Below, one piece after another: positions 21,991 through 33,929 of a stretch of 64,000 bases of DNA. The stretch spans positions 136,712,223-136,776,222 of the forward strand of contig CM045761.1 in NCBI GenBank assembly GCA_025200525.1, read 5' to 3'. The first letter of the stretch is position 1. Every line of letters begins with the position of its first letter. Below the pieces are notes generated by a model. It was not told where the DNA came from and did no database searches. It saw nothing but the letters and a program-made list of their open reading frames with translations. A program made the translations under genes and the position numbers. Source of the stretch: Camellia lanceoleosa. Taxonomy: Eukaryota > Streptophyta > Magnoliopsida > Ericales > Theaceae.

Positions 21991-23094
21991 CCAGTGTCGT
22001 CCTTCCAAGCCGATGTCTTTGTTCCCCTTACCTGCCGAGGTTTTGTCTCTAGCCGATATCATTTCTTGCCGATGTGTCTTGCCATCTAGCTTGTTGTATA
22101 CGCTTTGTCATAGTCTTGTCTTGTCTATCAGTCACCTTTTTGAGGTAACCCAATCCGGTAGCGCCACGTGTCCGTGCTGAGTGTTAAGACAGCCGGCAGA
22201 CCAAGAAACAAATCATTTTGTCTCAAATCTTTGCCTTTAGAGAGAGAAGCTCTAGAAGAAGAAGGAGGAATTCTTGAGTGAGAACAGATCTTCCAAGCTT
22301 GATCTTTAGAGTTTGAGCCGTTAGATTCGTGTCTTGAAGTTAGAATCTTAACCTACTCTTGTCGTTCTTATTGATCATCTAGCTGCATTGCATGATCGAA
22401 TCTGTTTTGCATGTCATGCATCGATTTGAAGTTGGTTTTGGAAGAGAAAAATAGTATTCATGTATTCTTGAAGAAAAGTCTCGTTTTGATCCGAAAGTTT
22501 GGAACAGGAATCATGTTTATGTGTTTGTTCTTACATGATCTTCTTGCATGGGTACCCAGGTCCATGTTTTTGAACTCATGGCATGAAATCTCAGATTTTG
22601 TAACAAGTTATGATCTTTGCATTCATCTTCTTCATGATCATGTTCTTCATGTCCTCCAAAGGGAAACCCAGGTTTTCCCGACTTTGCTTTTGAATGTGGC
22701 CATCGGGACCACACCCCGGCAACGAGGTGTGGGACTTCGGCAAAGACCTGGTTGGTACCCAGTGTGTTTTTATGAGACGAAAAGCAGTGTTTAAACTCCC
22801 AGCATGTTTTGCTTTGTTATTGACTTGGATCTGGTGAGGATGCCGGGATCATTTGCATGCATGTAAAGCTTGTTTTGAGAATGTGATTGCCATGTGATTG
22901 TAGGTCCTTGATCTTCGCTTTGAGCCTACACCCGAGAAGAACTATGTGAGTGGTGTTTTCAATAAAGCTAAGTTATAATGTTTTCGATAAAGCTTGCTTT
23001 GCTTTGTTTGATAAAAGTGTTTATTGAGCATGAATGAATATCCTTGTTTTGTATATCAAGCATAAGTTTTGGTTTGTTGGCCTTCTCGGAAAGT

Positions 23095-23275
23095 CCCTCG
23101 TGCTGGAGGACTCTAAACTTTCGCAGTACAAGTCCCGCGTGCTGGAGGACTCTAAACTTTCGCAGCACCATTGTGTTAAAGCGGGCTACGGGCCTAAGTA
23201 ACACCAGTTTGTGTTAAAAGGATACGGTCCTTTATAACACAAGTCCCTTGTGCTAGAGGACTCTAAACTTTTGTA
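23095..23275 (+). repeat. Tandem repeats with GTGCTGGAGGACTCTAAACT
   Basis: Three units of GTGCTRGAGGACTCTAAACT followed by TTCGCAG or TTTGTAG, the first two spaced about 50 bp apart. Confidence 0.75.
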
Positions 23276-23564
23276 GCGCCCTTGTTTTGAGTTATCTCCC
23301 TTGCCACCGACTGCCTTGTGCGGGTGGGTTTGTCTAATCGATTACGGATCGGTTATTCCCTTGTTTTTGCCACCGACGGTTTACCATGTGGGTTTGTTCG
23401 TTCGTAATGTGTTTGTTTGATATTTCATGAGGCTTGACAGCACCCTTGAAGTTTGAAAGACTTGATAGATGAATACGGTTCATCCCCTGATTTCGTAAAG
23501 TTTTGCAAATGTTTTGTTTGGAAAGGACTTCGGCTATTATTCATGCAAACCCCTTTATTGTTCA

Positions 23565-24648
23565 TGAAAAATCTAGAAACCTCCTAGATGTTGATTTGTG
23601 ATTATGTTTCAATTTTAAGCAGAATATAACAATCCCAATCAAATAATCAAGAGAAAGAGACACAAAGATTTTACGTGGAAAAACCACAATTGGACACCTT
23701 CCAATTGTGATCAAAAAACCACGGGCAACAGCCACAAAAACAATCCACTAAGAAGATATAAAGGAATTACACAGGTATCACTCTCAATTATCTAGCGAAT
23801 TCACAACGCCTAATTGAACCAACCTCTATGTGCCTCTTCCAACCCCATCTTCAGCACGGAATTGTCTTTCTGATGAGCCACTCCGGATTCCTCAAAGCTT
23901 GGGCTCGAATTCTTGAGAATTCTGGCGAAGAACAACTCTCTCTTTTGTGTATAACAAACAAACCTTTGATGTACTCTCTTTAAACCATGAGTTAAATACT
24001 CAATAAAACATCAAAGAAAATAACATAATATCCCCAGATATTAACCTTTAAGAACCAAAAAGAAGATCTGAAGGACTTCAATCAATTACTTAGTTTTGGG
24101 AGAAAACCAAGTATTTATAGAGAACCAAAAGTAATCCAAGATTGGGAAGAAAACAAACTCCTTGAGAAATTCAGATTCTGAGGCTCGCTCGAGCGAAGCT
24201 TTCCTGGTTCGAGCGAGGAGAGTAATTTTCATGATTTCTACTAGTGCCTTGGCTCGAGCGACGGATCCTTGGCTCGAGCGAGGAATACACTTCTTCAGGT
24301 TTTTTTACGGACGCAATCCTTCACTCGAGCGAGCATTCCTTGGATCGAGCGAGCAAACCTTCGCTCGAGCGAGCTCTTCTTGGCTCGAGCGACCAATGGC
24401 AGACATGCAATTTTGAATGCAATTTTGCATTTTGCTTCGGCCGCGAGCTGACCGGGCAACTCGACCCCCGTAATAATCAGCGAAGTGGCAATCTTGAAAG
24501 CATTAACATCACAAACTTCTCTGCATGGCTCGATTCGGATTTGGATTTGCATCTAATAAACTCATAGCCTCACTGAAATAAACGGCGAAAATAAATACAT
24601 CTGAAAGGAGTTTTGTCAAACGGGGTTGCCAAGAATAAAAACCTAACA
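23565..24648. mobile_element. Solo LTR of an unrelated family
   Basis: Starts TGAAAAATCTAG and ends CCTAACA, flanked by GTTCA on both sides (23560-23564 and 24649-24653). The interior (TTTTACGTGGAAAAACC, AAGAGAAAGAGACAC) looks like an LTR of another family, possibly copia. It does not resemble the TGTAACGCC-type LTRs, yet it carries its own cluster of GCTCGAGCGA motifs. Confidence 0.66.
24183..24398. repeat. GCTCGAGCGA palindrome cluster
   Basis: Six CTCGAG cores plus two near copies (TTCGAGCGAG, ATCGAGCGAG), mostly preceded by CTTGG, inside the LTR at 23565. The short overlapping frames here are artefacts of the repeat. Confidence 0.85.
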
Positions 24649-25195
24649 GTTCATGCCATTCACTGAGTACCTAAGCTCACCCTCTCTATATATATATATG
24701 TAGGTGATGAGCAGGACGTCGGCGACGCCTAGATGTGTTTTTGCAAGCTTGTTTTGGATTTACGCTATGTCGGCTGACCATTTCTTTACGTCAGCAAATC
24801 TTGAAAATTATGCTTCTTGACTTGTATTCATTGCATTTTGTACATGTCGGCTCGAGAAGCCTTTTGATCAAGATGTAACCTATATTTTGTTTATCAACGG
24901 TTGATTATAAAACCATATCATGTATGCCATTTCGTTTGATCTATGTACAGCTCTTATGGACCACTTGTACTGTAAGTTTTGCTTCCGCGCTTGTAAGCCC
25001 CTATGTATACTCTGTTGGTGTGTGAATCTTGGAAAGAGGCCTTTGGTAATCTCGGATTACTGGCCATCATGGCACCATCCTACTAGGGGCGGGTTGGGGT
25101 CGTGACACCTCGCACCCTCCAAAACGAGTAAAAACTCAGAAAAAGAAACAATGCAATCGAAAAAAATGTTTAGAGAAGAAATTTTCAGCAACGAT

Positions 25196-26118
25196 TCAAA
25201 CATGTACTGATTTTTTTATTAAATATATATATTTTTGTTATTATTATTATTTAATATTAATATATATACATATTTTTTCAAAACGAATACACAACAAATT
25301 GTTTTCTAAGTATATTTAGATTAAGTGAATCTAAAGAACCTATATGTTTTCTACTTTTTTTAAATCTCTATTTTACCCTCTCAAAGTTATCATATTTTCT
25401 AAAAGACATGAAGGGTCCTATATAAACTATCTCTTTATTTTTAGAATTTTATATTTTCTCAGTTTTGATGATAAAAGATACTAAATTTTTCTCATATTTT
25501 ATATTTAAATTATGCTTTTACTTAAATTATACTTGTACATGAAAATCTAACATCTAATAATCTAATAAAATTTAAAATTAAAATATTGGCCAAAAAAATT
25601 ATAAATTCAAACATGTACTGATTTTTTTATTATAATTTTTTTTTGGTTATTATTATTATTTAATATTAATATTTTTTTTTTTCAAAATGAACACACAACA
25701 AATAATTTTCTAAGTATATTTAGATTACGTGAATCTAAAGAACCTATATGTTTTCTGCTTTTTTTTAATCTCCATTTTACCCACTCAAAGTTACCATATT
25801 TTCTAAAAGACATGAAGGGTCCTATATAAACTATCTCTTTATTTTAGAATTTTATATTTTCTCAATTTTGATGATAAAAGATACTAAAATTTTCTCATAT
25901 TTTATATTTAAATTATACTTGAACATGAAAATCTAATATCTAATAATCTAATAAAATTTAAAATTAAAATATTGGCAAAAAAAAATTTATAAATTCAAAC
26001 ATGTACTGATTTTTTTATTATAATTTTTTTTGTTATTATTATTATTTAATATTAATATTTTTTTTTCTCCAAAACGAATATAGAACAAATTATTTTCTAA
26101 GTATATTTATATTATGTG
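25196..26118 (+). repeat. Tandem ~400-bp units, partial copy and copies 2-3
   Basis: A partial unit (25196-25346), then TTTTCTACTTTTTTTAAATC-type starts at about 25347 and 25745. Each includes CATGAAGGGTCCTATATAAAC and ends in AGTATATTTAGATTA / CTAAAGAACCTATAT. A fourth copy of the unit end surrounds the MITE at 27126. Confidence 0.75.
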
Positions 26119-26129
26119 AATCTAAATCT

Positions 26130-26905
26130 AAAAGTAGAATTAAAAAATAAAAAAGTATTATTAAATCAAGTGATTCTAAAAAGAACATAGAAGGGTTATT
26201 AAAAAAAAAAAAAAAGTGTCAAAGACAAAAAAAATTTGAAAATAAAAAAATTCAAATCAAAAGTTTGAAAAAACAAACACTATAAATTTCTCTTTTTTTA
26301 AAATCTTTCTTCACTATTATCTAATTTTACACAAATTAATCACAAATTCTTTGTGAATTTAATAATCTAATTAAAAAATAGTGCATACACACAAAGATGT
26401 AATACTAAACATCTACATTATGACCAACCATTTAATTTTGAATAATTAGCTTCTCATTGTTACCTGTATTATATTGTTACAAAAGATTTCACATATTACT
26501 TTTGTGATATCTTATATATATCAATATCTACATATATAAATATATAGATATATATATATATATATAAATGTAAATTTATATATTATTTCATTCATACATT
26601 GTCAATTTGTAATGCTATATTAATATCAGATACTTTAATTTCTTAACATATATCGCTTTAGTAATATACTTAGCTATACAAAAATTGCAAAATTGTGTAT
26701 TGTTCTCCTATGAACTTATGTTCAATACATATATACATATATGTCATAAAAAAAAGAGTCCACAACAAACACTTTCAATAACAAATCAAGACTTTGCAAA
26801 ACACCTACATCGCAACAATAATTGTACTTTTTTCCCTTCACAGAAAAAATCATATTATTGAGGGAAAAAAGATATTAATTCCAAAACAATATATCTGCTT
26901 CTAAG
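26130..26905 (+). repeat. Direct repeat, left copy
   Basis: From AAGTGATTCTAAAAAGAACA through TAATCTAATTAAAAAATAGT to ACAATAATTGTACTTTT. Aligns with 30612-31330 in the same orientation. No coding sequence. Contains a (TA)n-rich stretch near 26535-26570. Confidence 0.7.
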
Positions 26906-27122
26906 AGTCCCATATAAATATAAACAAGCAGTCTTCTTATCAAAAAAAAAAATTTATCTCCCTATGTTTTACATTGACGATGATTGAAGAATAAAAAATA
27001 ATTACTCTTTCTTATTATTATATTTTTTGTTGTTGTTGTAATTATTATGATTACTACTATTATTTAATATTACTAATCGTTTTTCAAAAAAAAATAAACA
27101 ACAAATTATTTTATAGGTATAT
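26906..27122. other. Helitron interior, no gene
   Basis: AT-rich, ending in another copy of the unit-end sequence ACAACAAATTATTTTATAGG. Confidence 0.5.
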
Positions 27123-27125
27123 TCA

Positions 27126-27348
27126 GGATTCGTTTGGGAAGTGGGTTGGCTTTTTAGTTTTTTGGTTATTTTAGCCTAGGCTAAAAAGCTTCGTTTGGGA
27201 ATGACTTTTTGGCTCTTTGTGAAAGAAAGAATGTAATGATTATGGATTGAATGTGATGTTTTGTCTTATTGAGCTAAAAAGCCTATTTTGTCTTTTTGTG
27301 GCTAAAATAGCCCCAAACCTACCCAACCTATTCTTCCCAAACGAAGCC
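27126..27348. mobile_element. Tourist-like MITE, 223 bp
   Basis: TIRs GGATTCGTTTGGGAAG and GGCTTCGTTTGGGAAG. Flanks TCA (27123-27125) and TTA (27349-27351) fit a decayed TTA duplication. The empty site is visible in the tandem units, where AGTATATTTAGATTA is continuous. Confidence 0.75.
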
Positions 27349-28806
27349 TTAGATTAACTGAATATAAATCTAAAAGTAAAATTAAAAAACAAAAAGGAAA
27401 ATTTATCCATAAATCCCATATGTGGGTATATTGATCTATTTAGTCCTAAGAGTTTTCTTATAAACCAATTAGTCCTTTTTGTTTTGGAAAGTCATATGTA
27501 TTTGATTTGGTGTCATTTGAGTTTAAGTGAATGTCTTTTTGTGATATATTTGTCTAATTTTTTTATTCTTTTTTGGGATAGGAATGGAAAGGTGAGATGT
27601 AGAAGATTCTTTTTGGGGGGTTTGTAGCTGAAGTGCTGGTTGTGAAACATGAAAATCTACATTTCTATCGTTACATTGGAGTGTTACATTAGAGTTCTTC
27701 ATTTGAAAAAATGCACTAAGGAGCTTTTGTTTATTACATTGATTGAAGTGTTATGTTTGGAAAAAAAAAATAGACAAAGGAGTTTTTTTGAAATGTTATG
27801 TTGTTACGTTTGAAAAAATTACACTAAAGAGTTTTTTAGTATGTGTAACGCCCTCAAATTAATGATACAATAATCCATTCCATGAGATTGATGGACATAA
27901 TAAAATGATATACTTGTTTATCAGAGTTTCAGTTATAAAAGCTCTTACATGCATTATACATTCATAAACATTTATGTTGAATCTACAGCATGTAATACGA
28001 GTCAATAATAACAAAATAAATGTCTTACAAGCTTACATATTTCCAAGATATCACTTGGTTACAACAATGAAAGAGTCTTAAGCTCTACACATGTAAAGCC
28101 CTCGGCTTTGAATAAACATTTAAACAAATATATGACAAAAATAAAGCCTTCAGCCCTTAGTCCTCCCAAGCTATGCCCTTGGAAGTGGCATGTCACTAGC
28201 ACCTGAAAATGGTTTCCCAAGTAAGGTGTGCCAAAGCCCAGTAGAGATAAACCATCACAATAAATGAAATTTAACTAAGAAGTATGTGTCAGATAAATGT
28301 TTAACCTTCATGACCAATTTACATACCATCCATAACCATTCAATTCTGATATTCATATTCCGGTTTATTCTCATTTATTCACTTCATTTCAAGTCATATG
28401 ACAAACATACATAATCTTCCAAATGATCCAACTAAGACTACAACTCAGTGGTTCTCTAACAACATTAGTATCGCACAAACACTTCAACCTTGCCATTTTA
28501 CGAAAATTTCATCCGCGAGATCGGCATTCATGTATGCAAATGATTTCGGGACTTTCACCCTGGACACTCCGACCAACTTAATTTCAATGGAGTCCATCCC
28601 TTATCTCCTTCCAAAATATGGAGTACATCCCCTTTCTTTTCCCAAACCATATATATATATATATCCAATGTATTTAAAACACCGTCATATACAATGATAT
28701 TCAACTACACATATCTAATGTATTCAACATACCGTCATATTCAATGACATAACTAAATGGTTAATTTCAATTCACCTAATCCTCATGCAATTTCTACAAC
28801 AATCAT

Positions 28807-28827
28807 GGCTATCCTCTACCGATAGCC
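28807..28827 (-). other. Conserved LTR hairpin, copy 3
   Basis: Minus strand GGCTATC-GGTAGAG-GATAGCC: a perfect 7-bp stem and a 7-base loop. Confidence 0.62.
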
Positions 28828-29521
28828 CAAAACAGATATTTCTAAACAGATATACAATCTATATAACAGATAATTTATCAAATTTCCATAGGTGAGTAAT
28901 TTAACAAATCCAACTACACCATTCATTCATATATCCCTCCAATTTCATATTTCTCACATCAATTTCATTATTTATGCAAAATAATTATTTAACACAAACT
29001 AGGGCAAACTTCCCCCTTTTCCAAAAATCAACCCCAAGGTCAAATCTCACCATTTCAACACTAGAGAACTTTATAAACAAAGCCCCATAGCCATTTTGTA
29101 ACCAACATGGAAAACCCTTCTTTCAATTTTGAATCCAAACCCTAGCTTTTCCCAAATCCTCCTAAATTCCACTATTCATGCATAACAACAAATATCTAGA
29201 TTAAAAGCCATATCAAGGTGTAGAATATCCCTACCTCAAGTATAGAAGCTCAAAGGAGACGAGCCAAACAAGGATGGAACTCCAAAAATGATGAAATCAA
29301 CTTCCACTCGGATGAAAATGGAGGTCTCAGAAGCTCCACCTTTTTCTCGAAGGAAGTAGGGTGAGGAGATCAAAAGATCTAGGCTAAATTGTAGAGAGAG
29401 AGAGAGAGTATTCTAGAGAGAGAACCTCAACTTTTAGGGTTTTGGAGAGTTTTAGAGAGAGAGAGAGATATTTATGAAAAAGTGATATAAAATGTCACTT
29501 TTATGATCTGATATACGCGCA

Positions 29522-29856
29522 GTCCGCTCGAGCGAAGGTTTTCATGCTCGAGCGTCAGACACAAACTAATGTTCCGTTTGAGCGCAAGAAAGGACCCGCT
29601 CAAGCATGTAATACACACTTCCAGTATTTTTGCAAACAACAGACCAACCGCTCGAGCTCAATAAAGGATATTCGAGCGTCACCCACTCGAGCGTAAGAAA
29701 CGCCACCTGAGCGTGAAAGACACACGTCTAGTACTTTTGCAGACGTGCAAAGTACTGAGGGTTTGCAATTCCCGCTCGAGCACAAAAAAGTATGCTCGAG
29801 CGGAGGACCAAAATTCACATAGCCCGCTCGAGCGCAATAATGGCCGCTCGAGTGGA
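29522..29856. repeat. CGCTCGAGCG palindrome cluster
   Basis: Eight CTCGAG cores by hand count with several one-base variants, in the sense-upstream part of the LTR at 27844 next to a GA/CT-rich tract (29391-29470). Confidence 0.88.
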
Positions 29857-30611
29857 AGACCAAAAATCTGGGCAACACAAAGTTGAAAACTGGGCAACCA
29901 AACTATCCCAAACACAACCACAACCACCCAAAGACCAATTTTAAAGGTACACAAGGGAACAAAAAGATAGACAACAATATAAAAGTACTAAACCCAAGTC
30001 CGGGACATCAAAAGAGTCGGGTCAAAATCGGGATCGCTATAGTATGTTACATTAGAATGTTACCTTTGGAAAAAAATACACTAAAGAGTTTTTATCTATT
30101 ACATTGATTAGAGTCTTACGTTTGGGAAAAGTACACTAATGAATTTTTTTGGAATGTTGCATTGTTACGTTTAATAAAAGTATACTAATGAATTTTTTAA
30201 CGGGTTACATTAGAATGTTACGTTTGGGAAAAACACATTAAGAAGTTTTTGAGTCTTACATTGATTAGAATTTTACATTTAAAAAAAGTACACTAAGGAA
30301 TTTTTTTAGAATTCATTGTTATGTTTAAGAAAAATATACTAAAGAGTTTTTTAGTGTGTTACATTGAGTGTTACATTTAAAAAAAGTACACTAAAGAATT
30401 TTTTTTGAAGTATTATGTTTAGTAATTTCAATGTTACGAGAAAACTCATATTTGTCTCTCAGCATATAACACATGCGCGTTTATGGTTGGCCCTTTATGT
30501 AATTCACACTACAATGGAACCTTTGGGTCTATAAAAAATAAAAAAAGAGAGGACCAAACAGTTCATAAGATAATCATTTGGGATTTATTAGTGCTTCACT
30601 CAAAATATAAA

Positions 30612-31330
30612 AAAAAAAAATACTATTAACTTAAGTGATTCTAAAAAGAAAATGAAAGGGTTATTAAAAGAAACAGTGTCAAAGACAAAAAAAAAATATA
30701 TTAAAACTAAAAAATTCAAAATAAAATTTTGAAAAACCAAACCAAACCAAATACTATAAACTTTTTATTAAAAAAAATATTTTTTCACTAATCTCTAATT
30801 TTACACAAATTATTCACAAATTCCTTTCAATTTTTATGTGAATTTAATAATCTAATTAAAAAAATAGTGCATACACACAAAAAAAACATAAAAATATAAC
30901 ACTAAATATCTACATTATGACCAACTATTAATTATGAATAATTAATTTTTCATTGTTACATGTATTATGTTGTTGCAAAAGGTTTCACTTGTAATATCTT
31001 ATATATTTTAGTGACTACATATATAAATATATAATAAAAAAACATACAAATATAAATTTATATATATTACTGTATCAATAGATTGTCAATCCATAATGCT
31101 ATATTATTATCGGATACTTTAATTTTTTTCAACATGTATTGCTTTAGTAATATAATTATATGTATTGTTCTCCTATCAACTTTATGTTGAATACATATAT
31201 ACATATATGTCATATAAATAAGTGCCACAACGAATACTTTTAATAACAAATCAAGACTTTGTAAAATGCTTCCATCACGACAATAATTGTACTTTTCTTT
31301 TTTCTTCACAGAAAAAATACATTATGGAGG
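30612..31330 (+). repeat. Direct repeat, right copy
   Basis: Aligns with 26130-26905, including the phrases AAGTGATTCTAAAAAGAA, GTGTCAAAGACAAAAAAA, TAATCTAATTAAAAAAATAG and ACAATAATTGTACTTTTC. The minus frame at 31067-31309 has no homology. Confidence 0.7.
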
Positions 31331-31550
31331 AAAAATGGATTTTAAAATTGATAACAATATGATATCACCTCAAACTCTTGCTTATCAAAATATTTTTATT
31401 ACAATGAGTTATAGTGGTGAGCAAGAAGAAAAATAAGAAGATAGTGAAATAAAAATTATTGAAGATCTATTGTAACATGCTCTTCAAGTAAAGTTAGACA
31501 AGCTCAAGCACAAATCGTCCTATTTGTTGTAAAGTTTAAGAAAAACAATG

Positions 31551-31796
31551 GCCTTGTTTGAGAAGTTGGCTATTGTAATAGACTATTTTAGTTTTTGGCT
31601 ATTTTAATAGGCTAAATTTTTTGTGTTTGGGAAGATGAGGGGATTTTTTTATCGTTGGATGTGATATTTGTAAGAGAAAAAGTGAAATGATTATTGATTT
31701 GATGTGACACTTTGTCTTATTGGCTATTTTAGTCTATTTTATCTTTTGTGAATTTTAGCCTAAAAGTTCAAATTTTAGCCTTTGCCAAACAAGACA
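31551..31796. mobile_element. MITE with GCCTTGTTTG termini, approximate ends
   Basis: Left GGCCTTGTTTGAGAAGTTGG and right, on the opposite strand, TGTCTTGTTTGGCAAAGG. The internal organisation resembles the MITE at 27126. No clear target duplication, so ends are within a few bases. Confidence 0.6.
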
Positions 31797-32692
31797 AATA
31801 TACCTCATGAACACATTTTAGTCAAATTATAAGGAAAAAAAAAAAATCAAATGATGCCCAAACATTATCGCAGTAACTCAATGATGTAGAAAGTAAGTAC
31901 ATCAAATGTAAAGTTTCGATTAACTTTTGTCATATGCTGATTACTAACAGATGATATAATAAATTATGTAATTTGACAGTTTCATGAAAGTGAACTTACA
32001 AATACTTATAGGCATAGATCTATAAATATCATGAAAATAATTATAAAATTCTTATATTGATCGAAATATTAAGATACAATATCATTCTATTTTCTAAAAA
32101 AACTATTCCACATTTTGTACATAAATGCAAATATACTAATGACTAATATTATATTTTTTATCATGCAAAATATTCGTAGCACAGGAAACGAGACTCGATA
32201 ATTCTTGATGTATAAAAATATATTACATATTGATATTAATGCATTATTACACCAATAGTATGCAATAGTAAGTTCAATGAGTTTGTATTATGAGATGAAT
32301 TATTAAACAAAATTGTGTAATTGTACAATTAATTTCATACATTCAATTGTATTAAAGGTACAAAATATGAAAATTTGAAGTGGGTAGTTGATAGAAAAAA
32401 ATTTGTGTAATACTATATATTTAAAGGACTTTTTATTATTTATTGTTTAAGATAAGATTGTGATCTCAACAATCTAACTATAAATTAAAATTTATGTTTA
32501 TGTTTATAAAATTTCTCATTTATCATTTAAATTCTTCAGCCGAGTATGTATTCATTTCTTACTTGGTTGTATTTTAGATACAGATCTATTTACCCATACA
32601 AATCTCCATACTTTATATATATATATATATATCACATATCAATTTAAGAGACATATAATTTTAGTACTAATAGTAGATGAAAAATCACGTAC
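31797..32692. other. Helitron 3' region, no gene
   Basis: AT-rich, with (TA)n near 32615-32632. Leads into the 3' hairpin. No coding sequence. Confidence 0.55.
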
Positions 32693-32721
32693 CATGTGTA
32701 ATGCACGTGCCCAATCACTAG
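32693..32721 (+). other. Helitron 3' hairpin and CTAG terminus
   Basis: CATGTG-TAATG-CACGTG hairpin (one T-G pair), then CCCAATCA and CTAG, followed by T. This is the standard Helitron termination structure. Confidence 0.72.
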
Positions 32722-33654
32722 TTCTATAAAGGGCAAATATATATATATATATATAATAGAGTTTATACAAAATAAGCATTCTATTTATATAATAATAATA
32801 GATGTTTAATATCATATAATACTCTAAAACTACTCAATAATTTTTTAGACTCAAAGAAGAATGTAGCATTATTATTCATAATGGGTTCTACCTTAACAAA
32901 TGATACCAACATTTGATTTGAATCTTCTCATCATTTTTTTTTCTTTTTATTTTTTGTAAGGGAAAGAAATGTTATTAAAAAAAAAACCGTAATCACAAAA
33001 AATAGTAATAATAATAATTTGCAAGATTTATCAACAAATCACAAAATAACTCCCAAAATCAAAGCATGGCCTACAAACACCTATACAAAAGGTCATGTAA
33101 AAGCACAAATCAAAAAAAGTTTTCCTTAAAAATATATTTTAAAAAAAATTTAGAAACCGAGTTGCCAAATCAATTGCATTACAGCGCGAGAGAAAAATAT
33201 ATATAAACAAGCATAGTAAAACCTTACTCCATTGTACCATGGCTATGGCAGACACAAAAACTTTCAGTTTCAGGTATGTCATTCTCTCTCTATATTATAT
33301 GTGTGTATGTGTGTGTGTGTGTGTGTGGGTGGGTGGGTGTTTTTCCGTACTATACATCCTCCATGAGATTCTTGAGCACAATGTTTTTCATTCTTTTCCC
33401 AAAGAAACTATGTTAATCACTTGCTTTTCTTGCTACTGGAGTGAAGAAGTATATGGTTCATTGTTCAACATCCCTACTCTGTTGGGGACTAATGAAAAGG
33501 GTTTCATTTCACCTCCCGCTTTGAAGATTTTATTTGATTGGTAGTATGTTTTCAACTGTTAACAACCTAAAATAAATTGAAAAGAAAAAATGCCCTAACT
33601 CTTGCAGACCTTTGGTCACTATGAAAGATGAGAAACAACATTGTGTTCAATTAA

Positions 33655-33702
<48 letters not shown>

Positions 33703-33735
33703 TTAATATTTCTAACTTTATAAAAACTACTAAAT
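32722..33735. other. Host-like spacer with a candidate first exon
   Basis: Between the Helitron end and the next LTR. Includes TATATATAAACAAGC near 33198, an ATG at 33239 in ACCATGGC context opening MAMADTKTFSFR, then CAGGTATGTC resembling a splice donor at about 33271. Also (GT)n/(GGGT)n at 33300-33340 and (TC)n at 33657-33700. No downstream exon was identified, so this may be a gene start cut off by insertions, or chance. Confidence 0.3.
33657..33700. repeat. (CT)n microsatellite
   Basis: Uninterrupted CT repeat. The Leu/Ser frame through it is an artefact. Confidence 0.95.
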
Positions 33736-33929
33736 CCCACTATAGCGATTCCGGTTTTCCCTTCATTGTTTATTGTATTCCGGACTCGGTCCCGTGGGTG
33801 ATTGTTGTTGTCTGTATCGCATTTTCATCATTTACTCTTTGTATTTGAGTTTTGGATTGCGTTGGGCAGATTTGAAACAGGTTGGTTGTGTTTAGAAACA
33901 AATAGTTTATGCCCAGTTTTTGGCCTTCA

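Larger units (their letters stand above)
21589..25107 (+). mobile_element. Solo LTR nested in LTR B
   Basis: TGTAACAACCC...GGGGTCGTGACA with an exact 5-bp duplication CCTCG (21584-21588 and 25108-25112). It contains no coding region. Sense plus is inferred from the GCTCACCC block at about 24675. Excluding the nested 1.08-kb insertion at 23565 it is about 2.4 kb. It has two internal repeats: GCCGAGRTGT-type units at 21826-21990, and GTGCTGGAGGACTCTAAACT units at 23095-23270. Confidence 0.85.
19026..25195 (-). mobile_element. Gypsy-type LTR (family B), split by another LTR; right end approximate
   Basis: Its plus-strand left end TGTCACGCCCC is the sense 3' end (GGGGCGTGACA). The conserved hairpin at 20242 and other shared blocks read on the minus strand. 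It continues to 21588, is interrupted by the LTR at 21589-25107, and resumes at 25113 for about 80 bp to an end I could not fix. No target duplication. Instead, about 150 bp ending CCTATAT occurs on both sides (18886-19025 and 25196-25346). Sense is minus by inference. It carries a cluster of CCGCACGTGCGG palindromes. Confidence 0.55.
27844..30041 (-). mobile_element. Solo LTR, 2.2 kb (chromovirus LTR family)
   Basis: Plus-strand TGTAACGCCCTC...GGGATCGCTATA with an exact duplication GTATG (27839-27843 and 30042-30046). Sense is minus by comparison with the complete element at 52696, so the sense ends are TA...CA. It contains the palindrome cluster, the hairpin at 28807, the GTCCAGGGTGAAAGTCC-type block near 28543-28568, the GGCACACCTT/GGCTCACC-type block near 28222-28245, and a micro-ORF of seven codons at 28171-28191 (minus). 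No protein-coding region. Confidence 0.88.
27650..30440 (+). repeat. Tandem repeat array interrupted by a solo LTR
   Basis: Units of roughly 50-75 bp built from TTACATTGATTAGAGT, GTTACGTTTGGAAAAA and ACACTAAAGAGTTTTT lie on both sides of the LTR (27650-27838 and 30042-30440), clearly one array split by the insertion. Non-coding. Confidence 0.75.
18585..32721 (+). mobile_element. Helitron-like element, non-autonomous, with nested insertions
   Basis: The 5' end TCTACTACTATTATAAAAG matches the plant Helitron 5' consensus and is preceded by A. The 3' end is CTAG at 32718-32721 followed by T, with an upstream hairpin CATGTG-TAATG-CACGTG (32693-32709) ending eight bases before CTAG. Together these fit insertion between A and T. 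No Rep/helicase coding sequence was found. Nested inside are an LTR at 19026, the LTRs at 21589, 23565 and 27844, and MITEs at 27126 and 31551. Without the LTR insertions (about 8.4 kb) the span is roughly 5.8 kb. The pairing of these two ends is inferred; a shorter element using another 5' end is possible. Confidence 0.66.

Noticed and set aside
21327..24416. Regularly spaced palindromes as a CRISPR array
   Set aside because: Repeats are only 10-14 bp, imperfect, with irregular and related spacers, inside LTRs of a plant genome; no cas genes.
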